From NCBI GenBank assembly GCA_023436305.1, contig JAEZJQ010000068.1:1-48561 (forward strand): 48,561 bases of DNA. The letters run 5' to 3'. Below are positions 1 through 9,085 of this stretch, piece after piece. This DNA comes from Bacillota bacterium (GTDB taxonomy: Bacteria > Bacillota > UBA4882 > UBA8346). The notes under the pieces are model-generated. The model saw only the letters and a list, made by a program, of their open reading frames with translations. It made no database searches and was not told the origin of the DNA. The first letter of the stretch is position 1; each line of letters begins with the position of its first letter. Both the position numbers and the translations under genes were made by a program.

Positions 1-115
1 TTCATTTTACTCAAACGATGAAATCCATCAACTCTTTTCACGTTATGCCGTCCTTAAAGTCGTTTTGGATGAACAAGGCCGTTGGATTATTTCAGGAGAA
101 AAAAATGATCCGTGA
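1..115 (+). CDS. C-terminal end of an unidentified protein (partial)
   Basis: An open frame runs in from the left edge (frame 2) and stops at TGA 113-115, giving 37 residues. The end reads VVLDEQGRWIISGEKNDP, a short strand-turn-strand ending that would suit the last strands of an NTF2-like or similar small alpha/beta domain. I do not recognise the family and too little is present to assign a function. The gene lies 119 bp upstream of the DUF3795 gene on the same strand. No terminator is obvious in the AT-rich gap. Confidence 0.45.
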   Translation, partial: SFYSNDEIHQLFSRYAVLKVVLDEQGRWIISGEKNDP

Positions 116-234
116 ACCATAAGGTGATATAAAAAAATCTATTAAGATCAATGAAGTTATAATATGACATTAGTTGTCAACTTTTTTACGGTATAATTCA
201 TTCCAGAATCAATTAAAAAAAAGGAGTGATATTT

Positions 235-666
235 TTGAGTGAGATCATACCTACGCAAACATATGCGCGTTGCGGTTTTCAATGCCGTAAATGTCCGGCC
301 TATAAGGAAAATATTAAAAACTCCGCTAATCAACAAAAGGTCAGCGATGGTTGGCATAAGTATTTCGGTTTTCGAATCCCGCCGGAGGAAATCTATTGCG
401 ATGGTTGTATGACCGCCGATTGTGAAAATCCCAAATTGCTCGATAAAGACTGCCCGGTGCGTCCTTGTACGCTTAATCGCGGTATCGATAACTGCGGACA
501 TTGCCCGGATTTCGGTTGTAAGGATATTAAGTCCCGGATCATCGACTACCAATCCACCGCCGCTAAATTTCCGGATGGAATTCCGGATGAAGATTATCAT
601 ACCTTCATTAAGTCCTATGAAAACCGAAAAGTATTGGAAAACATTCAAAGCAGGCCGAACAAATAA
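235..666 (+). CDS. DUF3795-type cysteine-rich protein
   Basis: A small soluble protein of about 143 residues with cysteines in pairs along its length: CGFQCRKCPAY near the start, CDGCMTADC in the middle, CPVRPC and NCGHCPDFGC after it. This is the pattern of DUF3795 proteins, which are presumed to bind metal or Fe-S clusters and have no established reaction. I start it at TTG 235 because AAGGAG (221-226) lies 8 bases before it; an upstream GTG at 226 would overlap the ribosome binding site. It converges with the MFS gene, leaving a 16-bp gap. Family call is good, role unknown. Confidence 0.75.
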   Translation: MSEIIPTQTYARCGFQCRKCPAYKENIKNSANQQKVSDGWHKYFGFRIPPEEIYCDGCMTADCENPKLLDKDCPVRPCTLNRGIDNCGHCPDFGCKDIKSRIIDYQSTAAKFPDGIPDEDYHTFIKSYENRKVLENIQSRPNK

Positions 667-682
667 ATCCAACTTTCAACTT

Positions 683-2020
683 TTAAACCGATTTCCTCAC
701 CACCTGCGATATATCCTTTAACAACCGTTTCGTGCTTGACTGGCCATCAGTTACTTGCCGCAGAAATCCATAAACAGCCACCAGCCGGAAGACACCGGCA
801 ATGATAAACGAACATTGGAATTTATTGAAATACTGTCCAAATAAGAAAGGGAGCCGTAGATTGGCCCAAAAAGGTCCGGTTAACTCCATGAAAGCGCCGC
901 CGCAGATATAAGCCAATCCACCGCCAACCAAAGATGCCGCCAGCGTATACATGGCAATATACGCCGAGCGGTTTTTCTCCGGCGCCAGCCAGATGGCCAA
1001 GTTAGTACTGTTAACATCACATCCCGGCCAGCAAATCCCCACAAAAAAATGAATCATGGGGATGACCCAAAGATAATTGTCCGGCGTCGCCAGACACCAG
1101 GAAAATACGATTATCGTCATCCCCGTTCCACAAATGGCTAATACCGGTTTACTCCCGTATTTATCGGCGATTCGGCCCCAGAACCGAATAAAAAGGATGG
1201 TGGTAATGTTGGACATAAATTGGGACATGATATAGACGGTAAAATACTTCATCCCCAAGTTTTCCAACATATAAACGTTAAAAAAGGGAGCCGGAAAATT
1301 AATGCCGAAGTTCCAAACAGCGGCAAATAAAAGGAATTTAGCATAATTTCGATTCTGAAACGGTTCCATGCACAATTCCCGCAACGAACTTTTCGGCCGA
1401 GGTGGGCGTGGCGGATCGTTAATCCGGATGAAACAAGCAATGTCAATCACGCCGAATATGGCCGCGATGCTGAACAAAATGGCAAATCCGGTGAAGCTAT
1501 TCAACCGGTCCAGAAAAAGTCCAATCAACAATCCGGCCACGGCACCCACCATTGTAAAAATCATGGTCCGGGTACTGAAAAAACGCCCTCTGATTCCCGT
1601 TGGGACCAAATCCCCCATCCACGACAAAAAGGAGACCCCGGTTACCGAATTGGCGATGGAGTAGATGGCGATTAATATTGCGATCATTATGATCCGGTCC
1701 TGATTATCTTGGGCCGGTAATATTAAGGGGATTAACACTATCGGAATCCAGAGGAGCCGCAGAAATCCCCCGATAAGGAAACTTAATTTACGGTAGCCGG
1801 TATTTTCAAATATATAGGCGGCCAAAACCTGAAATACACTGCTTAACATCGGCAAGGCCATAATAACGCTGTATGTTAAATCATTCGCGCCTAACGCCCT
1901 GATAAAACCGGTTAACGGGGGCCCGTTAACCACTGTAAAGAAAACGATTCCAAACGAAACACCTAAGATGACCAGGTTTAGATTCCGGCGCAATTCATGA
2001 TGCGTAGTTTCAGTCTTCAT
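683..2020 (-). CDS. MFS transporter
   Basis: A 445-residue polytopic membrane protein with about twelve hydrophobic segments and the major facilitator layout: two six-helix halves joined by a basic cytoplasmic loop (PPRPPRPKSSLRELCMEP, about residues 200-220). The stretch GIRGRFFSTRT in the first half and GRIADKYGSKP in the second fit the loop-2 type MFS motifs. Substrate cannot be read from the sequence; there is no adjacent enzyme to suggest one. It is transcribed alone, divergent from nothing obvious and convergent with the DUF3795 gene. The start ATG at 2020 is preceded by a purine-rich stretch (GGTTACG), a weak ribosome binding site. Confidence 0.85.
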   Translation of the reverse strand: MKTETTHHELRRNLNLVILGVSFGIVFFTVVNGPPLTGFIRALGANDLTYSVIMALPMLSSVFQVLAAYIFENTGYRKLSFLIGGFLRLLWIPIVLIPLILPAQDNQDRIIMIAILIAIYSIANSVTGVSFLSWMGDLVPTGIRGRFFSTRTMIFTMVGAVAGLLIGLFLDRLNSFTGFAILFSIAAIFGVIDIACFIRINDPPRPPRPKSSLRELCMEPFQNRNYAKFLLFAAVWNFGINFPAPFFNVYMLENLGMKYFTVYIMSQFMSNITTILFIRFWGRIADKYGSKPVLAICGTGMTIIVFSWCLATPDNYLWVIPMIHFFVGICWPGCDVNSTNLAIWLAPEKNRSAYIAMYTLAASLVGGGLAYICGGAFMELTGPFWANLRLPFLFGQYFNKFQCSFIIAGVFRLVAVYGFLRQVTDGQSSTKRLLKDISQVVRKSV

Positions 2021-2182
2021 CGTAACCTCGGGGTTGCTTTAATTAACGTGAAACGGAACCGGAATACATATTATATTCATTGAGTCTCGGATATAAAATC
2101 GGCATTTTATAACGATTACCACAGGTAAAATTGTTGCTTCACTAAAAAAATCCACTTAAAATACAAAAATTTGACCAAAAAT

Positions 2183-2212
2183 AAAAATCTACGAAATAAA
2201 ACGTAGATTTTT
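2183..2212 (-). terminator. Rho-independent terminator of valS
   Basis: Perfect 11-bp inverted repeat AAAAATCTACG / CGTAGATTTTT with an 8-base loop, 10 bp after the valS stop. On the minus strand it is followed by a T-rich tail (TTTTTATTTTTGG), so it ends valS transcription. Confidence 0.8.
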
Positions 2213-2221
2213 AATAATAAT

Positions 2222-4870
2222 TTATTTTTTTATACTTTTGAGCCGTTCTTCGATTTTGATAAGCATTTCCTGGTATCTTTCTTTCTTGGCCGTTTCTTCC
2301 TGAATTACTTTTTGAGGGGCTTTGCTGATAAACTTCTCATTTTGCAACAGCTCCGTGATTCTTTGCAACTCCTTTTTTAGAAAGGCATTTTCTTTTTCGA
2401 GTCTTTCAATCTCCTTATTCACATCGATTAAATCATCGACGGGTATATACACTTCAATTCCCGGCCTTACCAGCGTGATCATATTCGACGACAATTGATT
2501 TTTATCTTTTTTAATGATTATCTCCGACCACGCCAGCCGCTCGATATACTCTCTTTCTTTGTCAAACAAAACCTCAATTTGGGGATCATCACAGATCAAG
2601 AATATTTTTGACTTTTTACCCATGGGAACATTCATCTCGGCCCGGGTATTCCTGATCCCTTTAATTATATCGATGATCTTGAGCATTTCCACTTCTTCGT
2701 CGTTATAATTGAGTGATTCCTCGAATTGGGGCCAAGCCGAAATCATAATTTCCGAATGATCGACGATCAAGTTTTGATAGATTTCCGCAGTAATGAATGG
2801 CATATAAGGATGCAATAGTTTCATGGAAATGCTGAGCACTTTATTTAAAATATACTGCGCTTCTGTCCTGGAGGGGTTCTCCTGGTTGTAAAGCCTGGGT
2901 TTAACCATTTCAATATACCAATCGCAAAACTCATCCCAGAAGAAATCATACAGTTTTTGGGCGGCAATTCCCAATTCAAACTTCTCCAGATTCGCGGTAA
3001 CCTCTCGGATCAAATGATTGGTCCGGTTTAAAATCCATCGGTCGGCCAAAGTAAACCGGGCCGGATTATAATTGTTGATTTCTTGTCCCAAATCCAGGTT
3101 CATCAGCACAAAACGCGAGGCATTCCAAATCTTATTCGCGAAGTTACTGATCGCTTCTACCCGTTCGGAAGAAAAACGAATATCATTACCCGGCGAGTTT
3201 CCTAAAACCAAAGAAAACCGTAAAGCGTCGGTACCATATTTTGCAATGATCTCTAAGGGATCAATGCCATTTCCCAGTGATTTGGACATTTTTCGCCCCT
3301 GCGAGTCCCTTACGATTCCATGCACAAAAACGTGACTAAACGGTTTTTCATTCATATGCTCCATACCCGAGAAGATCATCCGGGCTACCCAGAAGAAGAT
3401 AATGTCATATCCGGTGACCAAAACATCGGTGGGATAAAAGTATTTTAAATCATCGGTCGCTTTAGGCCATCCTAAAGTGGCAAAGGGCCATAACGCCGAA
3501 CTAAACCAAGTGTCAAGCGTATCTTCATCCTGATAAATCCCGGTATTGCCACATTTTTCACAAACTTTGGGCATTTCGGCTTCAACCATCAGATGGTGGC
3601 ATTTTTCGCAATAGTAAGCGGGAATCCGGTTCCCCCACCACAATTGGCGCGAAATACACCAATCTTTGATGTTTTCCATCCAATTAAAGTAGATTTTCGA
3701 AAATCTTTCCGGAACAAATTTGATTCTGCCGTCTTGTACCACTTCGATTGCCGGTTCGGCCAAAGGTTTCATTTTTACAAACCATTGCTCGGAAATCACC
3801 GGTTCGATTACCGTGGAGCAGCGATAGCAAGAACCGACATTATGGGTATGCTCTTCGATTTTGACAAGCAGTTGTTGCGACTTTAAATCGTTGACGATTA
3901 ACTCTCTGGCTTCATACCGATCCATTTTTTGATATTTTCCGGCATTTTCATTCATTATCGCCCCATCATCCATAACTTTCACTATGGGCAAATTATGCCG
4001 TAACCCAACTTCAAAATCATTGGGATCATGGGCTGGGGTGATTTTTACCGCGCCGGTTCCAAATTCCATCTCCACATAGGAGTCGGCAATGACGGGAACT
4101 TCCCGGTTAATTAACGGCACAATGACTGTTTTCCCAATTAAATGGCGATATCGTGGGTCATCGGGGTTCACCGCCACCGCGGTATCCCCGAGCATGGTTT
4201 CCGGCCGGGTTGTGGCTACGATGATCCCGTCACCGCCATCCGGGGTGGGATACTTTATATGCCACAGATTTCCATTTTTCTCTTCATAATCCACTTCCTC
4301 ATCAGAGATGGAAGTCCGGCATTTGGGGCACCAGTTGATAATCCTTTCCCCTTTATAAATAAGCCCTTTACGATATAGTGTGATAAAAACGGTAAGTACC
4401 GCTTTAGAAAATTCTTCGTCAAAAGTGAATCGTTCCCTAGACCAGTCGCAGGAACAACCAAGTTTTTTCAACTGTTCAATAATTCGTCCACCATAATGTT
4501 TTTTCCAATCCCAGGCCATTTCTAGAAATTTTTCCCGGCCGATGGCTTTTTTATGGGTTCCCTCACTGCGCAATTTTTCCACAATCTTGGCCTCGGTGGC
4601 GATACTGGCGTGATCGGTTCCCGGGAGCCACAATGTGACAAATCCTTGCATCCTTTTCCAACGGATCAAAATATCTTGTAATGTATTGTCAAGCGCATGA
4701 CCCATATGCAATTGTCCGGTCACATTGGGCGGCGGTATTACAATGGTGAACTTGGGTTTGGAAGCATCAATTTCCGCTCTGAAATACCCTTTGTCAAGCC
4801 ACGTTTGATATATCCGTTCCTCGAATTCTTTCGGATTATATGCTTTTGCAATTATTTTAGGGTCAGACAT
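2222..4870 (-). CDS. valS: valyl-tRNA synthetase
   Basis: Class Ia aminoacyl-tRNA synthetase that charges tRNA-Val and edits misactivated threonine, in the cytoplasm. At 882 residues it has the usual bacterial length. PPPNVTGQLHMGHA (about residues 46-59) carries the HIGH-type motif and GRKMSKSLGN (about 525) the KMSKS motif. The editing domain (CP1) with TTRPETMLGDTAV lies between them. Cys pairs CEKC and CEKCGN (about 410-430) form the usual zinc knuckle. A C-terminal coiled coil (EIERLEKENAFLKKEL and onward) is the tRNA-binding arm typical of ValRS. A ribosome binding site AGGAGAG precedes ATG 4870. It is monocistronic, with its own promoter and terminator. Confidence 0.98.
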   Translation of the reverse strand: MSDPKIIAKAYNPKEFEERIYQTWLDKGYFRAEIDASKPKFTIVIPPPNVTGQLHMGHALDNTLQDILIRWKRMQGFVTLWLPGTDHASIATEAKIVEKLRSEGTHKKAIGREKFLEMAWDWKKHYGGRIIEQLKKLGCSCDWSRERFTFDEEFSKAVLTVFITLYRKGLIYKGERIINWCPKCRTSISDEEVDYEEKNGNLWHIKYPTPDGGDGIIVATTRPETMLGDTAVAVNPDDPRYRHLIGKTVIVPLINREVPVIADSYVEMEFGTGAVKITPAHDPNDFEVGLRHNLPIVKVMDDGAIMNENAGKYQKMDRYEARELIVNDLKSQQLLVKIEEHTHNVGSCYRCSTVIEPVISEQWFVKMKPLAEPAIEVVQDGRIKFVPERFSKIYFNWMENIKDWCISRQLWWGNRIPAYYCEKCHHLMVEAEMPKVCEKCGNTGIYQDEDTLDTWFSSALWPFATLGWPKATDDLKYFYPTDVLVTGYDIIFFWVARMIFSGMEHMNEKPFSHVFVHGIVRDSQGRKMSKSLGNGIDPLEIIAKYGTDALRFSLVLGNSPGNDIRFSSERVEAISNFANKIWNASRFVLMNLDLGQEINNYNPARFTLADRWILNRTNHLIREVTANLEKFELGIAAQKLYDFFWDEFCDWYIEMVKPRLYNQENPSRTEAQYILNKVLSISMKLLHPYMPFITAEIYQNLIVDHSEIMISAWPQFEESLNYNDEEVEMLKIIDIIKGIRNTRAEMNVPMGKKSKIFLICDDPQIEVLFDKEREYIERLAWSEIIIKKDKNQLSSNMITLVRPGIEVYIPVDDLIDVNKEIERLEKENAFLKKELQRITELLQNEKFISKAPQKVIQEETAKKERYQEMLIKIEERLKSIKK

Positions 4871-4997
4871 CCGGACTCTCCTTTATATTTTGATTTCTGT
4901 ATTTTAACCCGGAGTTGAAAACACACCCGATAAATCCTGAAGTTCGATATTGTCTTTCAAGTGTGATCCATCCGAATTGTACAAGTTTCTGTTCCTG

Positions 4998-5026
4998 ATT
5001 ATACAACAACTTTAAATTCTCCGCAA
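4998..5026 (-). promoter_or_regulatory. sigma-A type promoter of valS
   Basis: On the minus strand TTGCGG (5026-5021), a 17-bp spacer and a consensus TATAAT (5003-4998). The inferred start lies about 120 bases before the valS ATG. The leader shows no T-box core (no AGGGTGGNACCGCG), so valS does not appear to be T-box controlled here. Confidence 0.6.
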
Positions 5027-5051
5027 CCAAAGTACCTCGCCACTTCAACCT

Positions 5052-5801
5052 TTACTTTCCTCCAAAAACTTCCCTTAGCAAATCGGTAACCCGTGCCGCC
5101 GGATCTTTGCGGATCTTTTTTTCCTCTTGTCCCAGCATATAAAACAAACCATCCAATGCTCCAGTCACCACGTATTTATCAATATCCACCGTTTCTATTT
5201 TAATCAAGGGAATGGTTTTGATTTTGTCGGTCAGTTCTTTGTATGACCGGGTTACCCCTACTTCATTCATGGCCTTGGTTACTGGCGGTTTGAAGGATGC
5301 TTCCAATTTCAGATAGGTTTTTTCACGAAAATAATCGGTGGCCGCCGTATCATTTCCATTAAGAATCTTGAAAGCATCTTGAAATGTCATTTGTTTGATG
5401 GCATCCCAAAAAATATTCTTGGCGTCGGGGGCGGCACGTTCGGCGGCCCGATTCATGGACAAAATAAATTCATCCGCTTTGGCGCCTTGACCTAGGTCAC
5501 GCAGTACCTTTTCGGCATTCCGCAGTTTTTCCGGCATGAGAATTTTAATGGCTTGATTGGCGAAATAGCCATCCACCTGCCCGGTAAGATTCACGGCATT
5601 TTTAGTCCCGATCTCTAGAGCTTCTTTTAAACCGGCGACAGTTTTTTGGGGATCTTTTTTCCCTTTATTCTGAACACTATCTTGTAAAGTTTTCACCCGA
5701 TTCAAGATATTATTATCGGCGAAGATGGTGGTTGCTAAGATTATCAAAATTACCAACAATACACTACCGAATAACCTGAATTTCCCATAATTTAGTTTCA
5801 T
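5052..5801 (-). CDS. DUF4197 domain secreted protein
   Basis: A 249-residue protein with an N-terminal hydrophobic segment (LFGSVLLVILIILATTIFA, residues 10-28) that ends in a likely signal-peptidase site, followed by a helical, charged domain matching DUF4197: VAGLKEALEIGTKNAV, then FILSMNRAAERAAP, then TDYFREKTY and a C-terminal YVVTGALDGLFYMLGQEE. The family is widespread, extracytoplasmic and of unknown function. ATG 5801 has GGAGAGG upstream. It stands alone; the valS promoter lies in the gap just downstream. Confidence 0.8.
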   Translation of the reverse strand: MKLNYGKFRLFGSVLLVILIILATTIFADNNILNRVKTLQDSVQNKGKKDPQKTVAGLKEALEIGTKNAVNLTGQVDGYFANQAIKILMPEKLRNAEKVLRDLGQGAKADEFILSMNRAAERAAPDAKNIFWDAIKQMTFQDAFKILNGNDTAATDYFREKTYLKLEASFKPPVTKAMNEVGVTRSYKELTDKIKTIPLIKIETVDIDKYVVTGALDGLFYMLGQEEKKIRKDPAARVTDLLREVFGGK

Positions 5802-5838
5802 AAGGATTACTCCTCTCCAACGTTCGTGATGAATAATA

Positions 5839-5958
5839 CCTAGGAGTCTGTGCGGCTAATCGATTTTTGAAGCGTATTTAGTATAAGGTGACATATTTTA
5901 ATACAATATAATAGTGGTTTAAAGTTGTTAAAAAGTGTTACATGCACAGACTCCTAGG
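5839..5958. repeat. MITE-like 120-bp element with 15-bp terminal inverted repeats
   Basis: CCTAGGAGTCTGTGC at 5839-5853 is matched perfectly by its reverse complement at 5944-5958. The 90 bp between are AT-rich and carry no open frame. Together with the flanking 301 bp this is the whole content of the gap between the DUF4197 gene and the next small gene. The layout is that of a non-autonomous transposable element; no clear target duplication is visible beyond AT-rich flanks. Confidence 0.5.
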
Positions 5959-6102
5959 ATTAAAAACTCCAATGTTAAAGTAAGATTCTTTATTATCCAT
6001 AAAAATCCTGCCGGTAAGTTTCGAAATGAAACCTGCTTTTCAAAAATACATGAAGGAGTAAACGGATTGAATTTTCCACCGTTTGGCTCAATGAATTAAT
6101 AT

Positions 6103-6393
6103 CTATAAAATAATATTACAAAGCAGCTCCAGATCACCTTCAACATCCTGAAATGACAAATGGGAGACCGCATAATACGTTTCCACCATTTCTTTAAAAT
6201 CATTGAATCCATTACGCTGGGCTAGCATTTGCATCTGGTGATTGTTCGCGTTTAATACAAACCGGATGTTATCAAAAACATTCGGTTGGTTTTTCTTATT
6301 GGAATCGAAAAAAAAGCATTCCTGTTTCGGAACACGATCTATATGATAATTTTCCATTAAAAATCCATCTCTTTCACAATTGTTTAACATCAT
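6103..6393 (-). CDS. small hypothetical protein
   Basis: I do not recognise this protein of about 96 residues. It is acidic towards the C-terminus (FQDVEGDLELLCNIIL) and predicted mostly helical, with no membrane segment, no signal peptide and only scattered cysteines. GGGGGA sits 4-7 bases before two consecutive ATG codons (6393, 6390). A second possible start is at the internal MENYHIDR (about residue 15), which has a weaker GAGATGGA site. It stands alone between the MITE-like element and the amtB leader. Coding is supported by the ribosome binding site and residue composition only. Confidence 0.5.
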   Translation of the reverse strand: MMLNNCERDGFLMENYHIDRVPKQECFFFDSNKKNQPNVFDNIRFVLNANNHQMQMLAQRNGFNDFKEMVETYYAVSHLSFQDVEGDLELLCNIIL

Positions 6394-6396
6394 CAA

Positions 6397-6838
6397 TCCC
6401 CCGTTCCTTCTCTCCAGTTCACCAAAATCTTGTTGAAATCGGCATTATTCCATCAAACCTATTATATTATCAATTGTCAAATAACTGAGAACGATTTCTT
6501 ACAAGTAAATTATAGTCATTATCAGTGGAAACCTATGTCGAATTTTAGCGGCAATTTCCCGCAAAATTAATTTAATTTCCATTAAAACCAGTAACATTAC
6601 CCATCATCCTCCTTCTAACACGGCCATCTCACTCTGAGAAAATAAGTTGTTTCATATTAATGTAAGCTATATGTCATGTATTTTGTATTTTAAACGTATT
6701 ATCATTGAAATGATGTAAAGTATATGTTAATATATGTGCAATAAGCTGTTTGGCTATAACATTAACGTGACGCAAAGGAGGGCTGTTTTTGCCAATTTTT
6801 ATTTACCATTCTTAATCAATAAAGGAGGAGTAATTGAA
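6397..6838. other. intergenic region upstream of amtB
   Basis: 440 AT-rich bases. Near the right end are two ribosome-binding-site-like stretches: AAAGGAGG at 6774-6781, followed by a possible 8-codon leader that starts at a TTG near 6789 and ends at TAA, and then AAAGGAGGAG just before the amtB ATG. I see no sigma-54 site and no riboswitch. The left part holds only very short open frames. Confidence 0.4.
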
Positions 6839-8209
6839 ATGGACACCAAAATCGTTTTAGATACCTTATGGGTCTTAATCACCGCAATGCTGGTCTTTTT
6901 TATGAATCTTGGATTTGCCATGGTGGAATCTGGTTTTAACCGCGCTAAAAACTGCGTGAATATCCTATCCAAGAATTTTATTGTATTTGCTATCTCATCA
7001 CTTGGATTTTTAGCGCTTGGTTGGGGTTTCATGTTTGGAGACGGGAATCCCTTCATTGGATTGAAAGGATTGTTCTTCCTTAATGGAGCCGATAATTCGC
7101 CGGCCACCGGAGAAGCTTACAAGGGAGTTTACTCCGCCATATCCTGGACCGGGGTTCCGCTTCTTGCCAAATTCTTCTTTCAGTTGGTTTTTTGCGGAAC
7201 CGCCGCCACTATTGTTTCGGGAGCGGTTGCCGAGCGGATTAAGTACAAATCATTTATCGTATTCTCGTTTATTATGGCTATTGTAATTTATCCCATCGTC
7301 GGCCATTGGATCTGGGGCGGAGGTTGGCTCGCCGGATTAGGTATGTTTGATTTCGCAGGTTCGACGGTGGTTCACTCCGTAGGCGGTTGGGCGGCATTGG
7401 CTGGAATTCTGGTTTTAGGCCCACGTTTTGGAAAATACATGAAAGATGGAAAGATTCACCCGATCCCCGGCCACAATTTGAGCATTGCCACCATCGGCGT
7501 ATTCGTTCTCTGGCTGGGCTGGTTCGGATTCAACCCCGGTTCCACCATGGCCGCCGATCCAAAAGCAATCTCCCATGTATTGATGACAACCAACACGGCG
7601 GCAATCGCGGCGACACTGACTTCAACCATCCTTGCCTGGCTGATATTGGGTAAACCCGATTTAGGAATGACTCTTAACGGTTGTCTGGCAGGATTAGTGG
7701 CAATCACCGCGCCCTGTGCCTTTGTAAGTGTTGGAAGCTCACTGATTATCGGCTCAATCGCCGGTATCCTGGTCGTCCTCTCCGTTATCTTCTTTGACCG
7801 TGTCAAGATCGACGACCCGGTGGGCGCACTGTCGGTTCATTTAGTAAATGGCGTATTTGGGACATTAGCGGTGGGTTTGTTTGCCCAAGACGGTATCACT
7901 GGTACGGCAACCGGCAACGGACTTTTCTTCGGCGGTGGTTTCAAACTCTTATCCGCCCAATTAACCGGTGCTTTCGCCACTGCCGCATTTGTATTCGTCC
8001 TCTCACTGGTAGCCTGGTTCGCTATTAAAGTCATCATGGGTATTCGGGTTAGTCTCCAAGAGGAGATTGAAGGATTGGATATCGGTGAACACGGCAATAC
8101 CGCATATCCGGAGTTCCTCACCCGTAAACCGGCATACTCGTATATCGGAAATGCCGGAGGAACTTCAGTTTCGACCGGTGGTAAAACATTGTTACAGGAG
8201 GGGAGATAA
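6839..8209 (+). CDS. amtB: ammonium transporter
   Basis: AmtB/Mep/Rh-type channel that conducts NH3/NH4+ across the cytoplasmic membrane. About 456 residues with eleven hydrophobic helices. Near the N-terminus AMLVFFMNLGFAMVESGF leads into the first helices. IWGGGWLAGLG, the twin-histidine region VVHSVGGWAAL and FGFNPGST are family landmarks, and SVHLVNGVFGTLAVGLF carries the second pore histidine. I start it at ATG 6839, with AAAGGAGGAG about 10 bases upstream; an earlier in-frame ATG at 6734 would add 35 residues without family resemblance. It is immediately followed by a PII gene (zero gap), the usual amtB-glnK pair. Confidence 0.96.
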   Translation: MDTKIVLDTLWVLITAMLVFFMNLGFAMVESGFNRAKNCVNILSKNFIVFAISSLGFLALGWGFMFGDGNPFIGLKGLFFLNGADNSPATGEAYKGVYSAISWTGVPLLAKFFFQLVFCGTAATIVSGAVAERIKYKSFIVFSFIMAIVIYPIVGHWIWGGGWLAGLGMFDFAGSTVVHSVGGWAALAGILVLGPRFGKYMKDGKIHPIPGHNLSIATIGVFVLWLGWFGFNPGSTMAADPKAISHVLMTTNTAAIAATLTSTILAWLILGKPDLGMTLNGCLAGLVAITAPCAFVSVGSSLIIGSIAGILVVLSVIFFDRVKIDDPVGALSVHLVNGVFGTLAVGLFAQDGITGTATGNGLFFGGGFKLLSAQLTGAFATAAFVFVLSLVAWFAIKVIMGIRVSLQEEIEGLDIGEHGNTAYPEFLTRKPAYSYIGNAGGTSVSTGGKTLLQEGR

Positions 8210-8548
8210 ATGAAACATATTATCGCAATAGTCCGCCCTGAAAAGTTGGATGAGGTTCGAAACGCTTTGGAAAATATAGGATGCTCGGGGTTGATGATCT
8301 CCGAAATTGAAGGCCACGGGAAACAAAAAGGAATTATGCAGCAATGGCGGGGCGAGAAATATAACGTGGACCTCATCTCCAAGATTAAGCTGGAAGTCGT
8401 GGTAAAGGATAGCGAAGCGGAGGCGGTCAAGAAAACTATCATTGAAAAAGCCCGCACCGGTGAGATTGGCGATGGCAAGATATTCATCTCAAACATCGAT
8501 GAAGTGGTCCGAATCCGCACCGGCGAAACAGGTGAAATCGCGTTATAG
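8210..8548 (+). CDS. glnK: PII nitrogen regulatory protein
   Basis: A 112-residue PII signal protein that senses 2-oxoglutarate and ATP/ADP and blocks AmtB under nitrogen excess. The T-loop spans GHGKQKGIMQQWRGEKY (about residues 36-52), and its tyrosine is in the position modified by uridylylation in proteobacteria. The C-terminal signature TGEIGDGKIFI is intact and is followed by RIRTGE. The ATG starts directly after the amtB stop, with GGAGGGGAG inside the end of amtB. Because it is paired with amtB it is best called GlnK rather than GlnB. Confidence 0.93.
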   Translation: MKHIIAIVRPEKLDEVRNALENIGCSGLMISEIEGHGKQKGIMQQWRGEKYNVDLISKIKLEVVVKDSEAEAVKKTIIEKARTGEIGDGKIFISNIDEVVRIRTGETGEIAL

Positions 8549-8567
8549 CCTTAAAAACGCTTTAATC

Positions 8568-8611
8568 AAATAGCTTTATCTTTGGCTTCGTGCAAACGAG
8601 GCTATTTTTTT
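8568..8611 (+). terminator. terminator of amtB-glnK
   Basis: AAATAGC pairs with GCTATTT, with an inner CTTCGT/ACGAGG extension, and runs into TTTTTTT. It lies 20 bp after the glnK stop. Confidence 0.7.
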
Positions 8612-8647
8612 ACCCTCCAAGCAGCGGGCTTTTCGTTACCGTTTTGT

Positions 8648-9085
8648 TCAATTCGGCCCTGGATCCATCTCTTTGGGTTTGTTTTGTAAGAACTTTTGAA
8701 ATATCTTTTGCGCTGAGTCCATGCGTAAAGAAGGCCGAATTTTATTTGGTTTTAAGTGTTCGCCCAATTCGATTGATTTAAATATCAAATAAATACTGTT
8801 TACAAAGCAATCATCGAGATGAAACATGCATTCACGGCAGCATCTTTTCACAGACTCCGATACCGGATGAGCATCTTCGGGTGTAATTTCGGCCAAACCA
8901 TCAATATACATATCCAAACTCTTCAGAATTTCAGGGAATGCAGGAACATTATCTTTTTGATAGGAATCGATGGCGTGGATTAGTTTATCGGTTTGGGAAA
9001 CATACATCGGGTAGATTTTTTTTATATTTATTAACGCGTTTTTCAACTCATCAATAAGTTCCAATGTGAACCCTTTTTCCGCCAC
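8648..9085 (-). CDS. small hypothetical protein coupled to a PNPOx-like gene
   Basis: Unrecognised protein of 145 residues, predicted almost all alpha-helical, soluble, with a CCRECMFHLDDC cysteine/histidine cluster around residue 82 that could bind metal. It starts at GTG 9085, directly after the TAA of the upstream flavoprotein-like gene, with AAGGGG inside that gene, so translation is probably coupled. The pairing suggests that the two products act together, but no function can be read from the sequence. Confidence 0.6.
   Translation of the reverse strand: MAEKGFTLELIDELKNALINIKKIYPMYVSQTDKLIHAIDSYQKDNVPAFPEILKSLDMYIDGLAEITPEDAHPVSESVKRCCRECMFHLDDCFVNSIYLIFKSIELGEHLKPNKIRPSLRMDSAQKIFQKFLQNKPKEMDPGPN

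Noticed and set aside
4863..5048. 61-codon open frame overlapping the valS promoter (minus strand)
   Set aside because: It covers the -35/-10 of valS and the leader, has no ribosome binding site and no protein-like pattern.
4871..5050. T-box leader before valS
   Set aside because: The region lacks the AGGGTGGNACCGCG core and a specifier loop; only a promoter and a plain leader are seen.
6500..6540. Fur box (ATAATGACTATAATT)
   Set aside because: Only one half resembles the consensus, and no iron gene or promoter is nearby.
7837..8520. 227-codon minus-strand frame across amtB-glnK
   Set aside because: Antisense shadow of two well-supported genes; its composition (Ser/Pro/Ile-rich) is not protein-like.
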